DNA from: Kaistia geumhonensis
Lineage (GTDB): Bacteria; Pseudomonadota; Alphaproteobacteria; Rhizobiales; Kaistiaceae
Assembly: GCF_030815145.1 (NCBI RefSeq)
Contig: NZ_JAUSWJ010000001.1
Span: 3,302,001-3,366,000 of the forward strand
Direction of reading: 5' to 3'
Length of the DNA stretch: 64,000 bases
Shown here: one piece after another, positions 34,865-43,913 of the stretch
How the letters are laid out: each line of letters begins with the position of its first letter
How positions within the stretch are numbered: the stretch's first letter is position 1
Notes under the pieces: model-generated
What the model was told of the DNA's origin: nothing
Database searches by the model: none
What the model saw: only the letters and a program-made list of their open reading frames with translations
Position numbers and translations under genes: made by a program

Positions 34865-34888
34865 CGGCGGGCGCGCGCGTGCCCGCCG
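34865..34888 (+). promoter_or_regulatory. Intercistronic GC stem-loop after NMT1-type binding-protein gene
   Basis: CGGCGGGC pairs with GCCCGCCG over an 8-base alternating GC loop, 11 bp after the stop. It is the same architecture seen after the other binding-protein gene at 7815-7841 and probably protects the upstream mRNA from 3' decay. Confidence 0.5.
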
Positions 34889-34920
34889 GCCCGTTTCCGG
34901 GAACTACGATCCTGTCCAGC

Positions 34921-35730
34921 GTGTCCAGTCCAGCGCCTGCCATCGTCGCGGGCCGTCCGATCGTCCGCCTCGATCATGTCTCGAAGACCTTCTCCAACGG
35001 CACGGTGGCGCTCAAGGACATGACGCTCTCGATCGGCGAGGGCGAATTCGTCAGCCTGCTCGGCCCGTCGGGTTGCGGCAAGTCGACGGCGCTGAGGATC
35101 ATCGCCGGGCTCGGCGACGCGACGACCGGCCGCGTCGAATGGCCGACCATGGGTCATGATGCCCACGGCAAGGTCGAGCGCGAGATCGGCTTCGTCTTCC
35201 AGGAGCCGACGCTGATGCCCTGGGCGACGGTGTTCAAGAATGTCTGGCTGCCGCTGCGCCTCGCCGGCATCTCGAAGAGCGCCGCCCGCGCACGGGTCAT
35301 GGAGGCGATCGAGATGGTCGGCCTCGCGGCCTTCGCCGACTCCTATCCCCGCGAGCTCTCGGGCGGCATGAAGATGCGCGTCTCGATCGCCCGCGCGCTC
35401 GTCACGCGGCCGCGCGTTCTGCTGATGGACGAGCCCTTCGCCGCGCTCGACGAGATCACGCGGCAGAAGCTCAACGACGATCTCCTGCGCCTATGGGCGC
35501 AGTTCGGCTGGACGGTGGTGTTCGTGACGCATTCGGTGTTCGAATCCGTCTATCTCTCGACGCGCATCGTCATCATGGCGCCGCGGCCGGGGCGCGTGAT
35601 CGACGAACTCCTCGTCGATGCGCCGGCGCCGCGCGGCATCGCCTTCCGCACCTCGCCCGAATACAGCGAGATGACACGGCGCGCCTCGCAATCCCTCCAT
35701 TCGGCGCTCGGCGCCAGCGATCACCTATGA
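34921..35730 (+). CDS. ABC transporter ATP-binding protein (nitrate/sulfonate/pyrimidine type)
   Basis: A 269-residue single-domain ATPase of the SsuB/TauB/ThiZ group. Walker A is GPSGCGKST, the Q-loop is in FVFQEPTLMPW, the signature is LSGGMKMRVSIARAL, Walker B is VLLMDEPFAALDE and the switch His is in FVTHSVFESV. The signature carries MKM in place of the common MRQ, a frequent variant in this group. The GTG at 34921 precedes family-like sequence; no ATG is available before the Walker A region in a sensible place. The stop overlaps the permease start (ATGA). Confidence 0.88.
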   Translation: MSSPAPAIVAGRPIVRLDHVSKTFSNGTVALKDMTLSIGEGEFVSLLGPSGCGKSTALRIIAGLGDATTGRVEWPTMGHDAHGKVEREIGFVFQEPTLMPWATVFKNVWLPLRLAGISKSAARARVMEAIEMVGLAAFADSYPRELSGGMKMRVSIARALVTRPRVLLMDEPFAALDEITRQKLNDDLLRLWAQFGWTVVFVTHSVFESVYLSTRIVIMAPRPGRVIDELLVDAPAPRGIAFRTSPEYSEMTRRASQSLHSALGASDHL

Positions 35731-36584
35731 CCGATATTCCCGAGAGCGCGTCTCCGCCGCGGCTCGCCGGCGCGGGTGGCGGCCAGAGCGGCGGCTTTTC
35801 CTACGAGCGGCTGCTGCGCATCGTCATTCCGCTCGTCATGCTGGCGGCGCTGGTCGGGCTCTGGGCCTGGTATGTGACGGCCTACAAGGTCCCGAAATAC
35901 ATTCTTCCGGGACCCGATCTCGTGGTGCAGTCGCTCGTGAACGACTGGGGCGTGCTCGGTCCGGCGCTGCTGGTCACGCTTTCGATCACCTTCCAGGCGC
36001 TGGCGATCGCCCTTGTCGGCGGCGTGCTGATCGCGATCCTCTTCGCCTCGTCGCGCTGGGTCGAGGTCGCGCTCTCGCCCTATATGGTGATCCTGCAGGT
36101 GACGCCGATCGTCGCCATCGCGCCGCTGATCCTCATCTACACGTCGACGACACAGCAGGCGCTGCTGATCTGCGCCTGGATCGTCGCCTTCTTTCCTGTG
36201 CTGTCCAACACGACGCAGGGGCTGAAGAGCACCGACCACAACCTGCTCAACCTGTTCGAGCTCTATGGTGCCTCGCGCTGGCAGACGCTGTTCCTGCTCA
36301 AGCTTCCCGCCGCGCTGCCCTATTTCCTCGCCGGCCTCAGGATCGCCGGCGGCCTCGCGCTCATTGCGGCGGTGGTGGCCGAGTTCGCCGCCGGTTCGGC
36401 CGGCGCCGGCTCCGGCCTCGCCTTCCGCCTGCTCGAATCGCAATATCGCCTCAACATCCCCCGCCTGTTCGCGGCGCTGATCCTGCTCTGCGTCACCGGT
36501 GTCGCGATCTTCGGGGCCACCAGCCTGCTGTCGCATCTCCTGCTGCGGCGCTGGCACGAAAGCGCCATCCGGCGGGAGAACTGA
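35727..36584 (+). CDS. ABC transporter permease (SsuC/ThiX type)
   Basis: A 285-residue inner-membrane permease. Six or so hydrophobic helices are visible, beginning RIVIPLVMLAALVGLWAWYV. The conserved cytoplasmic coupling loop is LFELYGASRWQTLFLLKLPAALPYFLAGLRI. A Gly/Ala-rich N-terminal stretch of about 25 residues precedes the first helix. It forms the homodimeric channel for the NMT1-type binding protein. The ATG overlaps the ATPase stop. Confidence 0.9.
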   Translation: MTDIPESASPPRLAGAGGGQSGGFSYERLLRIVIPLVMLAALVGLWAWYVTAYKVPKYILPGPDLVVQSLVNDWGVLGPALLVTLSITFQALAIALVGGVLIAILFASSRWVEVALSPYMVILQVTPIVAIAPLILIYTSTTQQALLICAWIVAFFPVLSNTTQGLKSTDHNLLNLFELYGASRWQTLFLLKLPAALPYFLAGLRIAGGLALIAAVVAEFAAGSAGAGSGLAFRLLESQYRLNIPRLFAALILLCVTGVAIFGATSLLSHLLLRRWHESAIRREN

Positions 36585-36585
36585 T

Positions 36586-37905
36586 ATGACGACCGGCTTC
36601 GCAACGCCGCCCGCCGCGGCCCGCTATCGCCTCGCCAACGCGACCGTTCCGGCGGTGCTTCTGCCCGGCGAGATCGGCATCGACGCGGGCGAGGGCCTCG
36701 CGCGTGTCGATATCCTCGTCGCGGACGGGACGATCGCCGCCATCGACGCGCCGGGCCGCCTCGAGGCGGACGATGCGCCGGCGCTCGATCTCGACAAGGG
36801 CCAGGTCTGGCCCTGCTTCGTCGACATGCACACGCATCTCGACAAGGGCCACATCATCCCGCGCCACGCCAATCCCGACGGCACCTTTCCGGGGGCGCTC
36901 GCCGCCGTCGAGGCCGATCGCGACGCGCACTGGACGACGGCCGACGTCCGCGCGCGGATGGAATTCGCCCTTCGCTGCGCCTATGCGCATGGCACCAAGC
37001 TGATCCGCACGCATATCGATTCCGTGCCGCCGCAGTTTCCAGCCTCCTGGCCCGCCTTCATCGAGGCCCGCGACGCCTGGGCCGGGCGGATCGACCTGCA
37101 GGCCGTGGCGCTGATGCCGATCGACCTCTATTTCGACGACGCCTATGTGAAGCAACTGGTCACGACGCTCCTAGAGGCGAAGGGCGTCATCGGCGGCGTC
37201 ACCTTCATGATCGACGGCCTCGACAAGGCGCTCGACCGCCTGTTCTTCGAGGCCTCGCGCAACGGGCTCGATATCGACCTCCATGTCGACGAGACGGCCG
37301 ATCCGGAGGCCCGCTCGCTGAAGGCGATCGCCGAGGCTGCGATCCGTCACGATTTCCAGGGCCAGGTCACGGTCGGCCATTGCTGCTCGCTGGCGCGGCA
37401 ACCGGACGACGAGGCGGAGCGCACCCTCGATCTCGTCCAGAAGGCCGGCGTCGGCGTCGTCTCGCTGCCGATGTGCAACATGTATCTGCAGGACCGCCAT
37501 CGCGGGCGCACGCCGCGCTGGCGCGGCGTCACGCTGCTGCACGAGATGCGGGCCCGCGGCATCCCGGCCGCCGTCGCCTCCGACAACACGCGCGATCCGT
37601 TCTACGCCTATGGCGATCTCGACGTCGTCGAGGTGTTCCGCGAGGCGGTGCGCATCCTCCAGCTCGATCACCCGGTCGACCTCGCGCCGGAAGTGGTGAC
37701 GACGCTGCCGGCGATGCAGCTGCGCCGGCCCGATGTGGGGCGGCTGGCGATCGGCGGGCCGGCCGATCTCGTCCTCTTTCGCGCGCGAAGCTGGACCGAA
37801 CTGCTTTCGCGCCCGCAATCCGACCGCACCGTTTTGCGCCAGGGCAAGGCGATCGACCGCACGCTGCCCGATTATCGGGAACTCGATCATCTCTTTGGAG
37901 TCTAG
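36586..37905 (+). CDS. Cytosine deaminase-like amidohydrolase
   Basis: A 439-residue amidohydrolase close to the bacterial cytosine/isocytosine deaminase branch. Metal-binding HxH is in FVDMHTHLDKGHI (about 76-88). The other conserved segments are LIRTHIDS, DLHVDETADPEARS, VTVGHCCSLA and VASDNTRDPFYAYGDLD, which holds the catalytic Asp. It should deaminate a pyrimidine-like or other N-heterocyclic ring, which fits a product imported by the adjacent transporter. The start is 1 base after the permease stop. Compared with CodA the family-specific residues around HCCSLA are kept, but exact substrate specificity is not determinable. Confidence 0.87.
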   Translation: MTTGFATPPAAARYRLANATVPAVLLPGEIGIDAGEGLARVDILVADGTIAAIDAPGRLEADDAPALDLDKGQVWPCFVDMHTHLDKGHIIPRHANPDGTFPGALAAVEADRDAHWTTADVRARMEFALRCAYAHGTKLIRTHIDSVPPQFPASWPAFIEARDAWAGRIDLQAVALMPIDLYFDDAYVKQLVTTLLEAKGVIGGVTFMIDGLDKALDRLFFEASRNGLDIDLHVDETADPEARSLKAIAEAAIRHDFQGQVTVGHCCSLARQPDDEAERTLDLVQKAGVGVVSLPMCNMYLQDRHRGRTPRWRGVTLLHEMRARGIPAAVASDNTRDPFYAYGDLDVVEVFREAVRILQLDHPVDLAPEVVTTLPAMQLRRPDVGRLAIGGPADLVLFRARSWTELLSRPQSDRTVLRQGKAIDRTLPDYRELDHLFGV

Positions 37906-37908
37906 GCG

Positions 37909-39324
37909 ATGGCTCGCACCTTCTCTTTCGATCTCGATGCGCTGAAGCGCGACCTCGACGGCATCGAGCTCGAGGACAATCCGGCCCTCGTGAAGCAGAA
38001 GAGCCGCGACTTCTTCTGGTATTCGCCGGTGCTGAAGGCGCAGCTCGACGACGTGACCGGCGATCTCGTCGCGACGCCGAAGGACGAGGCGGAGGTCATC
38101 CGCATCCTCGCCGCGGCTTATCGGCACGAGGTGCCGGTGACGCCGCGCGGCGCTGGCACCGGCAATTACGGCCAGGCGATGCCGCTGTCGCGCGGGCTCG
38201 TTCTCAACCTCGCTGCCATGAACAAGGTGAAGGCGATCCTGCCCGGCCGCGTCGTCGCCGAGCCGGGCGTGATCATGGCCGAGCTCGACCGCCAGACCCG
38301 CGCCCATTCCGGCCAGGAACTGCGCCTCCACCCCTCGACGGCCAACACCGCGACCATCGGCGGCTTCATCGCCGGCGGTTCGGGCGGCGTCGGCTCGATC
38401 CGCTGGGGGGGCTTGCGCGATCTCGGCAATGTGCTGCGCCTGCGCGTCGTCACCATGGAGGCGGAGCCGCGGGTGCTCGAGCTCACGGGCTGGGAGCTGC
38501 ACAAGGTGATGCATGCCTACGGCACCAACGGCATCATCACCGAGGTCGAGATGCCGCTGACCGCGGCCTATGACTGGGTCGACATTCTCGTCGGCTTCGA
38601 TGACTACATGGCGGCGGTGCGCTATGCCGACCTGCTCGGCAATTCCGACGGGCTGCTGCTGAAGGAAATCGCCACGGTCGCCGCGCCGGCGCCCGAGACC
38701 TATTTCCTCCGCCACCAGAAGTTCCTGAAGAAGGGGCAGTCCGTCGCCATCCTGATGGTCGCGCCGCAGTCGATGGACGCGTTCCTGGCGCTCACGGCGC
38801 GGGAGAAGGGCGAGGTCGTCTTCCGCTCCGATACGGCCGGCGATCTCAAGGGCATCCCGCCGAACTTCGAACTCGCCTGGAACCACACGACGCTGCGCGG
38901 CCTCAGGATCGATCCGGCGATCACCTATCTCCAGACCATGTATCCGGTTCCCGGCCATGTCGCGAAGATCGAGCGCATGACGACGCTGCTCGGCGACGAG
39001 GTGCCAGGCCATCTCGAATTCGTGCGCTTCGACGGCAAGATCACGCCGATGGGCCTGCCCATGGTGCGCTACACCACCGAGGCGCGGCTGGAGGAGATCA
39101 TCCGCCTGCATGAGGAGAACGGCTGCCCGGTCTTCAACCCGCACCGCTACACGCTGGAGGAGGGCGGCATGAAGCAGACCGACGCCGTGCAGCTCGCCTT
39201 CAAGCACGAGGCCGATCCGAAGGGACTGCTCAATCCCGGCAAGATGATCGCCTTCGAGGATCCGGGTTTCGATTTCTCGACCCAGAAGACCTACCTCTTC
39301 CCCGGCCTCAAGGCCGCCTCGTAA
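37909..39324 (+). CDS. FAD-linked oxidase (PCMH-type, GlcD family)
   Basis: A 471-residue flavoprotein. The PCMH-type FAD-binding domain shows VPVTPRGAGTGNYGQAMPLSRG (about residues 75-96) and STANTATIGGFIAGGSGGVGSIRWG. The C-terminal FAD-oxidase domain ends with the expected DPKGLLNPGKM. Family members oxidise hydroxy acids or amines and pass electrons to the respiratory chain or to oxygen. It probably oxidises the deaminated ring product or its hydroxy-acid derivative. The start lies 3 bp after the amidohydrolase stop. Confidence 0.85.
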   Translation: MARTFSFDLDALKRDLDGIELEDNPALVKQKSRDFFWYSPVLKAQLDDVTGDLVATPKDEAEVIRILAAAYRHEVPVTPRGAGTGNYGQAMPLSRGLVLNLAAMNKVKAILPGRVVAEPGVIMAELDRQTRAHSGQELRLHPSTANTATIGGFIAGGSGGVGSIRWGGLRDLGNVLRLRVVTMEAEPRVLELTGWELHKVMHAYGTNGIITEVEMPLTAAYDWVDILVGFDDYMAAVRYADLLGNSDGLLLKEIATVAAPAPETYFLRHQKFLKKGQSVAILMVAPQSMDAFLALTAREKGEVVFRSDTAGDLKGIPPNFELAWNHTTLRGLRIDPAITYLQTMYPVPGHVAKIERMTTLLGDEVPGHLEFVRFDGKITPMGLPMVRYTTEARLEEIIRLHEENGCPVFNPHRYTLEEGGMKQTDAVQLAFKHEADPKGLLNPGKMIAFEDPGFDFSTQKTYLFPGLKAAS

Positions 39325-39337
39325 GCGGATCGACGCG

Positions 39338-39919
39338 ATGCGGGTGCTCGTGCTCTTCGCCCATCCGGTCGAGACCAGCTTCCAGGCGGCGCTGCACGCG
39401 ACCGTCGTCGAGCGGCTCGGCCGCGCCGGGCACGCCGTCGATGATTGCGACCTCTATGCGGAAGGCTTCAACCCGGTCCTCTCGCGCGAGGAGCGGCTGC
39501 ATTATCACGATCTCGGCGTGAACCGGCGCAATGTCGAGCCCTATGTCGACCGCGTTCTCGCGGCCGAGGCGCTCGTGCTCGTGCATCCCGTCTGGAATTT
39601 CGGCCTGCCGGCGATCCTCAAGGGTTTCTTCGACCGCGTCTTCCTGCCGGGCGTCTCCTTTCGGATGGAGAACGGCAAGGTGAAGCCGTCGCTGCACAAC
39701 ATCACCAAGCTGACGGCGGTTGTGACCTATGGCGGCGCGCGCTGGCGGGCGCTCGGCGTCGGCGATCCCCCGCGCAAGATCGTGAAGCGCGTGCTGCGCG
39801 CCCAGATCAAGCCGCTGGCGCCGGTCGACTATCTCGCCCACTACGACATGAACCGCTCGACCGATGCGACGCGGGCGGCCTTCCTCGCGAAGGTCGGCGC
39901 GGCGATGGACCGGTTCTGA
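39338..39919 (+). CDS. Flavodoxin-fold NAD(P)H oxidoreductase, copy 1 (NQO1/MdaB family)
   Basis: A 193-residue flavodoxin-like NAD(P)H dehydrogenase. MRVLVLFAHPVETSF is the FMN phosphate-binding loop region, VLVHPVWNFGLPAILKGFFDRVFLPGVSF is the family hallmark and VTYGGARWRAL completes the flavin site. Relatives reduce quinones or nitro and azo groups and can supply reduced flavin. It is 13 bp after the FAD oxidase and 1 bp before a second, related copy. The two copies share the same loop order but differ at about half of their residues, so they are old paralogues. Confidence 0.86.
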   Translation: MRVLVLFAHPVETSFQAALHATVVERLGRAGHAVDDCDLYAEGFNPVLSREERLHYHDLGVNRRNVEPYVDRVLAAEALVLVHPVWNFGLPAILKGFFDRVFLPGVSFRMENGKVKPSLHNITKLTAVVTYGGARWRALGVGDPPRKIVKRVLRAQIKPLAPVDYLAHYDMNRSTDATRAAFLAKVGAAMDRF

Positions 39920-39920
39920 C

Positions 39921-40508
39921 ATGCGGGCGCTCGTGGTCTACGCCCATCCGGTTCCGGAGAGCTTCGGCGCCGCGCTGCGCGACACCGTGACGGAGACGCT
40001 GACGGCGAACGGCCACGAGGTGCGGCTCGTCGACCTCAACGCCATCGGCTTCGATCCGGTGATGGATGCCGAGGAGCGGCGGCGCTACCACGATCCCGGC
40101 ATCAACGAATTGCCGGTCGCCGACCAGATCGCCCATATCCGATGGTGCGAGATGCTGGTTTTCGTCTATCCGACCTGGTGGTTCGGGCTGCCGGCGATCC
40201 TGAAGGGCTGGCTTGACCGCGTCTGGGTGCCGCATGTCACCTTCGTCATGCCGACGGAGAGTCAGGGCATCCGTCCCAACATGCAGCATATCCGCTCGAT
40301 CACGGTGGTGACGACCTGCGGCGCGACCTGGTGGCTGTCGAAATGGGTGGGCGAACCCGGCCGGCGCACGCTGCTGCGCGGCATCCGCCCGCTCTGCCAT
40401 CCGCTCTGTCGCACCAGCTACATGGCGCACTACAAGATGGACTCGTCGACGCCCGGGAGCCGCGCACGCTATCTCGCCAGGGTGAGGCGGAAAATCGCGC
40501 GGCTCTGA
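39921..40508 (+). CDS. Flavodoxin-fold NAD(P)H oxidoreductase, copy 2 (NQO1/MdaB family)
   Basis: A 195-residue paralogue of the preceding gene. Key segments are MRALVVYAHPVPESFGAALR, FVYPTWWFGLPAILKGWLDRVWVPHVTF and VTTCGATWWLSKW. The last replaces the TYGG of copy 1 with TTCGATWW, which would alter the flavin and substrate pocket. The ATG lies immediately after the copy 1 stop. It ends the operon, and a GC-rich palindromic repeat follows. Confidence 0.85.
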   Translation: MRALVVYAHPVPESFGAALRDTVTETLTANGHEVRLVDLNAIGFDPVMDAEERRRYHDPGINELPVADQIAHIRWCEMLVFVYPTWWFGLPAILKGWLDRVWVPHVTFVMPTESQGIRPNMQHIRSITVVTTCGATWWLSKWVGEPGRRTLLRGIRPLCHPLCRTSYMAHYKMDSSTPGSRARYLARVRRKIARL

Positions 40509-40531
40509 TTTTCGCGGCTGCCCTCGGCCCC

Positions 40532-40556
40532 GCCCTCTCCTCGCGGGAGAGGGGGG
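40532..40556. repeat. Short GC-rich palindromic intergenic repeat
   Basis: GCCCTCTCCTCGCGGGAGAGGGG-type palindrome between the convergent reductase and galU genes. It corresponds to half of the composite repeats at 1045 and 12707. Confidence 0.5.
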
Positions 40557-40568
40557 TGATGGAGGCCC

Positions 40569-41453
40569 TTACCCGACCTTGCCGACGAGGCGCTCGAGCT
40601 CGGGGCGGAATTCGGCCGCGATGTCGGCGCGGTCGAGCGCGAAGGCGACATTGGCGGCGAGGAAGCCGACCTTGTTGCCGCAGTCGTAGACGTCGCCCGA
40701 GAAACGGCAGCCGTAGAAGTGCTGGCGCTCCATCAGCTTCAGCATGGCGTCGGTGAGCTGGATCTCGTTGCCCGCGCCCTTCTCCTGCCGCGAGAGGAGA
40801 TCGAACACCTGCGGCTGCAGGATGTAGCGGCCGTTGATGTAGAGATTCGACGGCGCGACTTCCGGCTTCGGCTTCTCGACCATCGCATTGATGCGGAAGG
40901 CGCTGTCGGAAAGGTTGGCGCCGATGCCGACGACGCCATACTGGTGCGTCTGCGAGGGGTCGCACTCGTTGACGGCGAGGACGTTGCCGCCCGTCTCCCG
41001 GTAGACGTCGACCATCTGCTTGAGGCAGCTCGGTTCGCCCTTCATGACCATGTCGGGCAGCAGCACGGCGAAGGGCTCGTTGCCGACCAGTTCGCGCGCG
41101 CACCACACGGCATGGCCGAGGCCGAGCGGGACCTGCTGGCGGGTGAAGGACGTCGAACCGGGCTTCGGCAGATCCTTGGCGAGCAGTTCCAGCGCCTCGG
41201 TCTTGCCCCTTCCGTGCAGCGTCGCCTCAAGCTCGTACTGGACGTCGAAATGGTCCTCGATCACCGCCTTGTTGCGGCCCGTGACGAAGATGAAGTGCTC
41301 GATGCCGGCCTCGCGGGCCTCGTCGACGGCATACTGGATCAGCGGCCGGTCGACGACCGTGAGCATCTCCTTCGGCATCGCCTTGGTGGCAGGCAGGAAC
41401 CGCGTGCCGAGACCCGCAACGGGGAACACAGCCTTGCGAATCGGAGCGTTCAT
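40569..41453 (-). CDS. galU: UTP-glucose-1-phosphate uridylyltransferase
   Basis: A 294-residue nucleotidyltransferase that forms UDP-glucose from UTP and glucose 1-phosphate for exopolysaccharide, lipopolysaccharide and galactose metabolism. The nucleotide-binding motif is [22 protein letters not shown]. Other family segments are [36 protein letters not shown] and [14 protein letters not shown]. The length agrees with GalU. The ATG at 41453 is chosen because GAGAGG lies 5 bases upstream; an in-frame GTG two codons earlier is too close to the site. It is divergent from galE across 146 bp. Confidence 0.94.
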   Translation of the reverse strand: MNAPIRKAVFPVAGLGTRFLPATKAMPKEMLTVVDRPLIQYAVDEAREAGIEHFIFVTGRNKAVIEDHFDVQYELEATLHGRGKTEALELLAKDLPKPGSTSFTRQQVPLGLGHAVWCARELVGNEPFAVLLPDMVMKGEPSCLKQMVDVYRETGGNVLAVNECDPSQTHQYGVVGIGANLSDSAFRINAMVEKPKPEVAPSNLYINGRYILQPQVFDLLSRQEKGAGNEIQLTDAMLKLMERQHFYGCRFSGDVYDCGNKVGFLAANVAFALDRADIAAEFRPELERLVGKVG

Positions 41454-41498
41454 GAACACCTCTCGAAGAAAAATCCGGGCGACACTATCGTCGCAATC

Positions 41499-41515
41499 CT
41501 AACAACAACGCTAAC
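41499..41515. promoter_or_regulatory. Tandem CTAAC direct repeat in galU-galE divergent promoter
   Basis: CTAAC occurs twice with a 7-base spacer, so the half-sites lie on the same DNA face roughly one turn apart. On the minus strand this reads GTTAG-N7-GTTAG and resembles a two-half-site response-regulator box such as degenerate CtrA (TTAA-N7-TTAA). It lies 46-62 bp upstream of galU. Confidence 0.35.
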
Positions 41516-41599
41516 GGAACCAAGCGGATGCAACGGAGCCGTCGCGATCCTGTGCGAGGTTTTACCTGCTATTAATGGTGAACATTGCATGAGGATCAT

Positions 41600-42592
41600 A
41601 TGACGGTACTCGTGACGGGCGGCGCTGGCTATATCGGCAGCCACATGGTCTGGCGGCTGATCGACGCCGGCGAAAGCGTGGTCGTGCTCGACCGCCTTTC
41701 GACAGGGTTCGCCTGGGCGGTGGCGCCCGAGGCGAAGCTGATCGTCGGCGACATCGGCGACGACGCCCTCGTCGAGCAGATCATGCTCGACAACGACATC
41801 GACGCCGTCATCCATTTCGCCGGCTCGATCGTGGTGCCGGAGTCCGTCGCCGATCCGCTCGCCTACTATCAGAACAACACGGTCAAATCGCGCAGCCTCG
41901 TCGCCATGGCGATCAAGTGCGGGATTCGCCATTTCATCTTCTCCTCGACGGCTGCCGTCTATGGCGATGCAGGAACCGAGCCAGTCGTCGAGACCGCGCC
42001 GACGGCGCCGCTCTCGCCCTATGGCCGTTCGAAGCTGATGACGGAGTGGATGCTGGACGACGCCTCGCGCGCCCACGACTTCCGCTATGTGGCGCTGCGC
42101 TACTTCAACGTCGCGGGCGCAGATCCGAAGGGCCGCACCGGCCAGTCGACCAGGGGCGCCACCCATCTCATCAAGGTCGCCTGCGAAACCGCGCTCGGCA
42201 AGCGCGCGAAGATCGAGATCCTCGGCACCGATTACGACACGCCCGACGGAACCTGCGTGCGCGACTATATCCATGTCAGCGACCTTGCCGACGCCCATGC
42301 CGACGCGCTTCTCTACCTGCGCGCCGGGGGAGCGAGCCTCGTCGCCAATTGCGGCTACGGCCACGGCTTCTCGGTGCGCGAGGTGATCGATTCGGTCCGC
42401 CGCGTCTCCGGCGTGGATTTCGCCGTGGTCGAAGGGCCGCGCCGGACCGGCGACGTGCCGGCCGTGGTCGCCGATGCGTCGCTCGCCCGTGCGACGTTCG
42501 GCTGGGCGCCCCGGCATGATGATCTCGATACCTGCGTCAGCACCGCGCTGGCGTGGGAGGAGGCGCTCTCGCGCCGCAACCAGACCGATTGA
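41600..42592 (+). CDS. galE: UDP-glucose 4-epimerase
   Basis: A 330-residue extended SDR epimerase that interconverts UDP-glucose and UDP-galactose. The NAD-binding motif VTGGAGYIGSH is at residues 4-14. The catalytic Ser and YxxxK pair are in FSSTAAVYG and SPYGRSKLM. DYIHVSDLADAHADALLYL and NCGYGHGFSVREVI are typical of GalE. The ATG at 41600 has GAGG immediately upstream. It is divergent from galU, so together they supply UDP-sugars for surface polysaccharide. Confidence 0.93.
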   Translation: MTVLVTGGAGYIGSHMVWRLIDAGESVVVLDRLSTGFAWAVAPEAKLIVGDIGDDALVEQIMLDNDIDAVIHFAGSIVVPESVADPLAYYQNNTVKSRSLVAMAIKCGIRHFIFSSTAAVYGDAGTEPVVETAPTAPLSPYGRSKLMTEWMLDDASRAHDFRYVALRYFNVAGADPKGRTGQSTRGATHLIKVACETALGKRAKIEILGTDYDTPDGTCVRDYIHVSDLADAHADALLYLRAGGASLVANCGYGHGFSVREVIDSVRRVSGVDFAVVEGPRRTGDVPAVVADASLARATFGWAPRHDDLDTCVSTALAWEEALSRRNQTD

Positions 42593-42635
42593 AGCCGTCA
42601 AACGGGGGGCGACGGCGCCACGACAGGAGGAGAAG

Positions 42636-43883
42636 ATGACGATCCCGTCCACGTCGCCGCTTGCCGTGCCGTTCCGCATCGCCGGAGCGGTCGTCCTCGC
42701 AGTGCTGCTCGTGCTCTCCGCCGTGCCGGCCGCCTTCGCGGATGCCGCCGGCGCGCGCTGGGTGCAGCAGTTCTGGCCCACCGCGCAGAAGGCCGGCATC
42801 TCGCGCTCCGTCTACATGAACGCGCTCGGCAACTTCACGCCCGATCCCGACGTGCTCGCCAAGGCGCGCACCCAGGCTGAGTTCGTGAAGCCGGTCTGGG
42901 ACTATCTCGACGGCGCGGTGTCCGAGAAGCGGATGGAGAACGGCAAGGCGGCGCTGCGCCAGTACGGCCCGCAGCTCGCCCGCATCGAGGCGGCCTATGG
43001 CGTCGACCGCTCCGTGGTCGTCGCCATCTGGGGCATGGAGTCGTCCTATGGCGCGGTGCTCCAGAACGAGAAGATCGTTAAGAGCACCATCCGCTCGCTG
43101 GCGACGCTCGCCTATCAGGGCGGCTCGCGCGCCAAATATGGCCGCACGCAGCTGATCGCGGCGCTGAAGATCCTGCAGCGCGGCGACATCTCCGCCCGTG
43201 GCATGACCGGCTCCTGGGCCGGCGCGATGGGCCACACCCAGTTCATCCCGACGACCTACCAGGCCTATGCCGTCGATTTCGACGGCGATGGCCATCGCGA
43301 CATCTGGAATTCCGAGGTCGATGCTCTGGCCTCGACCGCCAACTATCTCTCCAGGATGGGCTGGCGCCTCGGCGAGCCCTGGGGCTACGAGGTCGTTGTT
43401 CCACGCGGATTCGACTGGCGTCTCGCCGACCAGGGCAAGACGGCGCCCCTTTCCGCCTGGAAGAAGGCTGGCCTGAAGCGGGTCGCCGGCCGGCAGTTCC
43501 CCGATTCCGACGTCGCGGCGCGGCTCTATGCGCCGGCCGGGGCCAATGGACCGGCCTTCCTGCTGCTGCCCAACTTCAAGGTCATCAAGCGCTACAACAA
43601 TGCCGACGCCTACGCGCTCGGCGTCGGCCATCTCTCGGACCGGCTGCGCGGTTCGGGTGATTTCGTCGCCGAGTGGCCGCGCGAGGTGCGGCCTCTCACC
43701 GCCGACGAACGGGCGGAGCTGCAGTCGCTGCTGACGCGGCTCGGCCTTTATGACGGCTCGATCGACGGCAAGCTCGGCGCCGGCACCCGCGAGGCGATCC
43801 GCACCTATCAGCGCCAGGCCGGGCAGGTGCCGGACGGCTATGCCTCGAGCGGGCTCTTGCAGGCCCTTCGCGCCGGGGGATAG
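42636..43883 (+). CDS. Lytic murein transglycosylase, MltB family, with peptidoglycan-binding domain
   Basis: A 415-residue exported transglycosylase. The signal peptide ends around AFA|DAAG (residue 35). The SLT_2/MltB domain holds the catalytic Glu in VAIWGMESSYGA, followed by KYGRTQLIAALKILQRGD and AGAMGHTQFIPTTYQAYAVDFDGDGHRDIW. A PG_binding_1 domain (LQSLLTRLGLYDGSIDGKLGAGTREAIRTYQ) occupies the last 65 residues. It cuts peptidoglycan in the periplasm. The start has an AGGAGGAGAAG site 4 bases upstream. It lies 43 bp after galE. Confidence 0.93.
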   Translation: MTIPSTSPLAVPFRIAGAVVLAVLLVLSAVPAAFADAAGARWVQQFWPTAQKAGISRSVYMNALGNFTPDPDVLAKARTQAEFVKPVWDYLDGAVSEKRMENGKAALRQYGPQLARIEAAYGVDRSVVVAIWGMESSYGAVLQNEKIVKSTIRSLATLAYQGGSRAKYGRTQLIAALKILQRGDISARGMTGSWAGAMGHTQFIPTTYQAYAVDFDGDGHRDIWNSEVDALASTANYLSRMGWRLGEPWGYEVVVPRGFDWRLADQGKTAPLSAWKKAGLKRVAGRQFPDSDVAARLYAPAGANGPAFLLLPNFKVIKRYNNADAYALGVGHLSDRLRGSGDFVAEWPREVRPLTADERAELQSLLTRLGLYDGSIDGKLGAGTREAIRTYQRQAGQVPDGYASSGLLQALRAGG

Positions 43884-43913
43884 GCTTCGTCCCGCAAAAG
43901 GGGTGAAGCGCGG

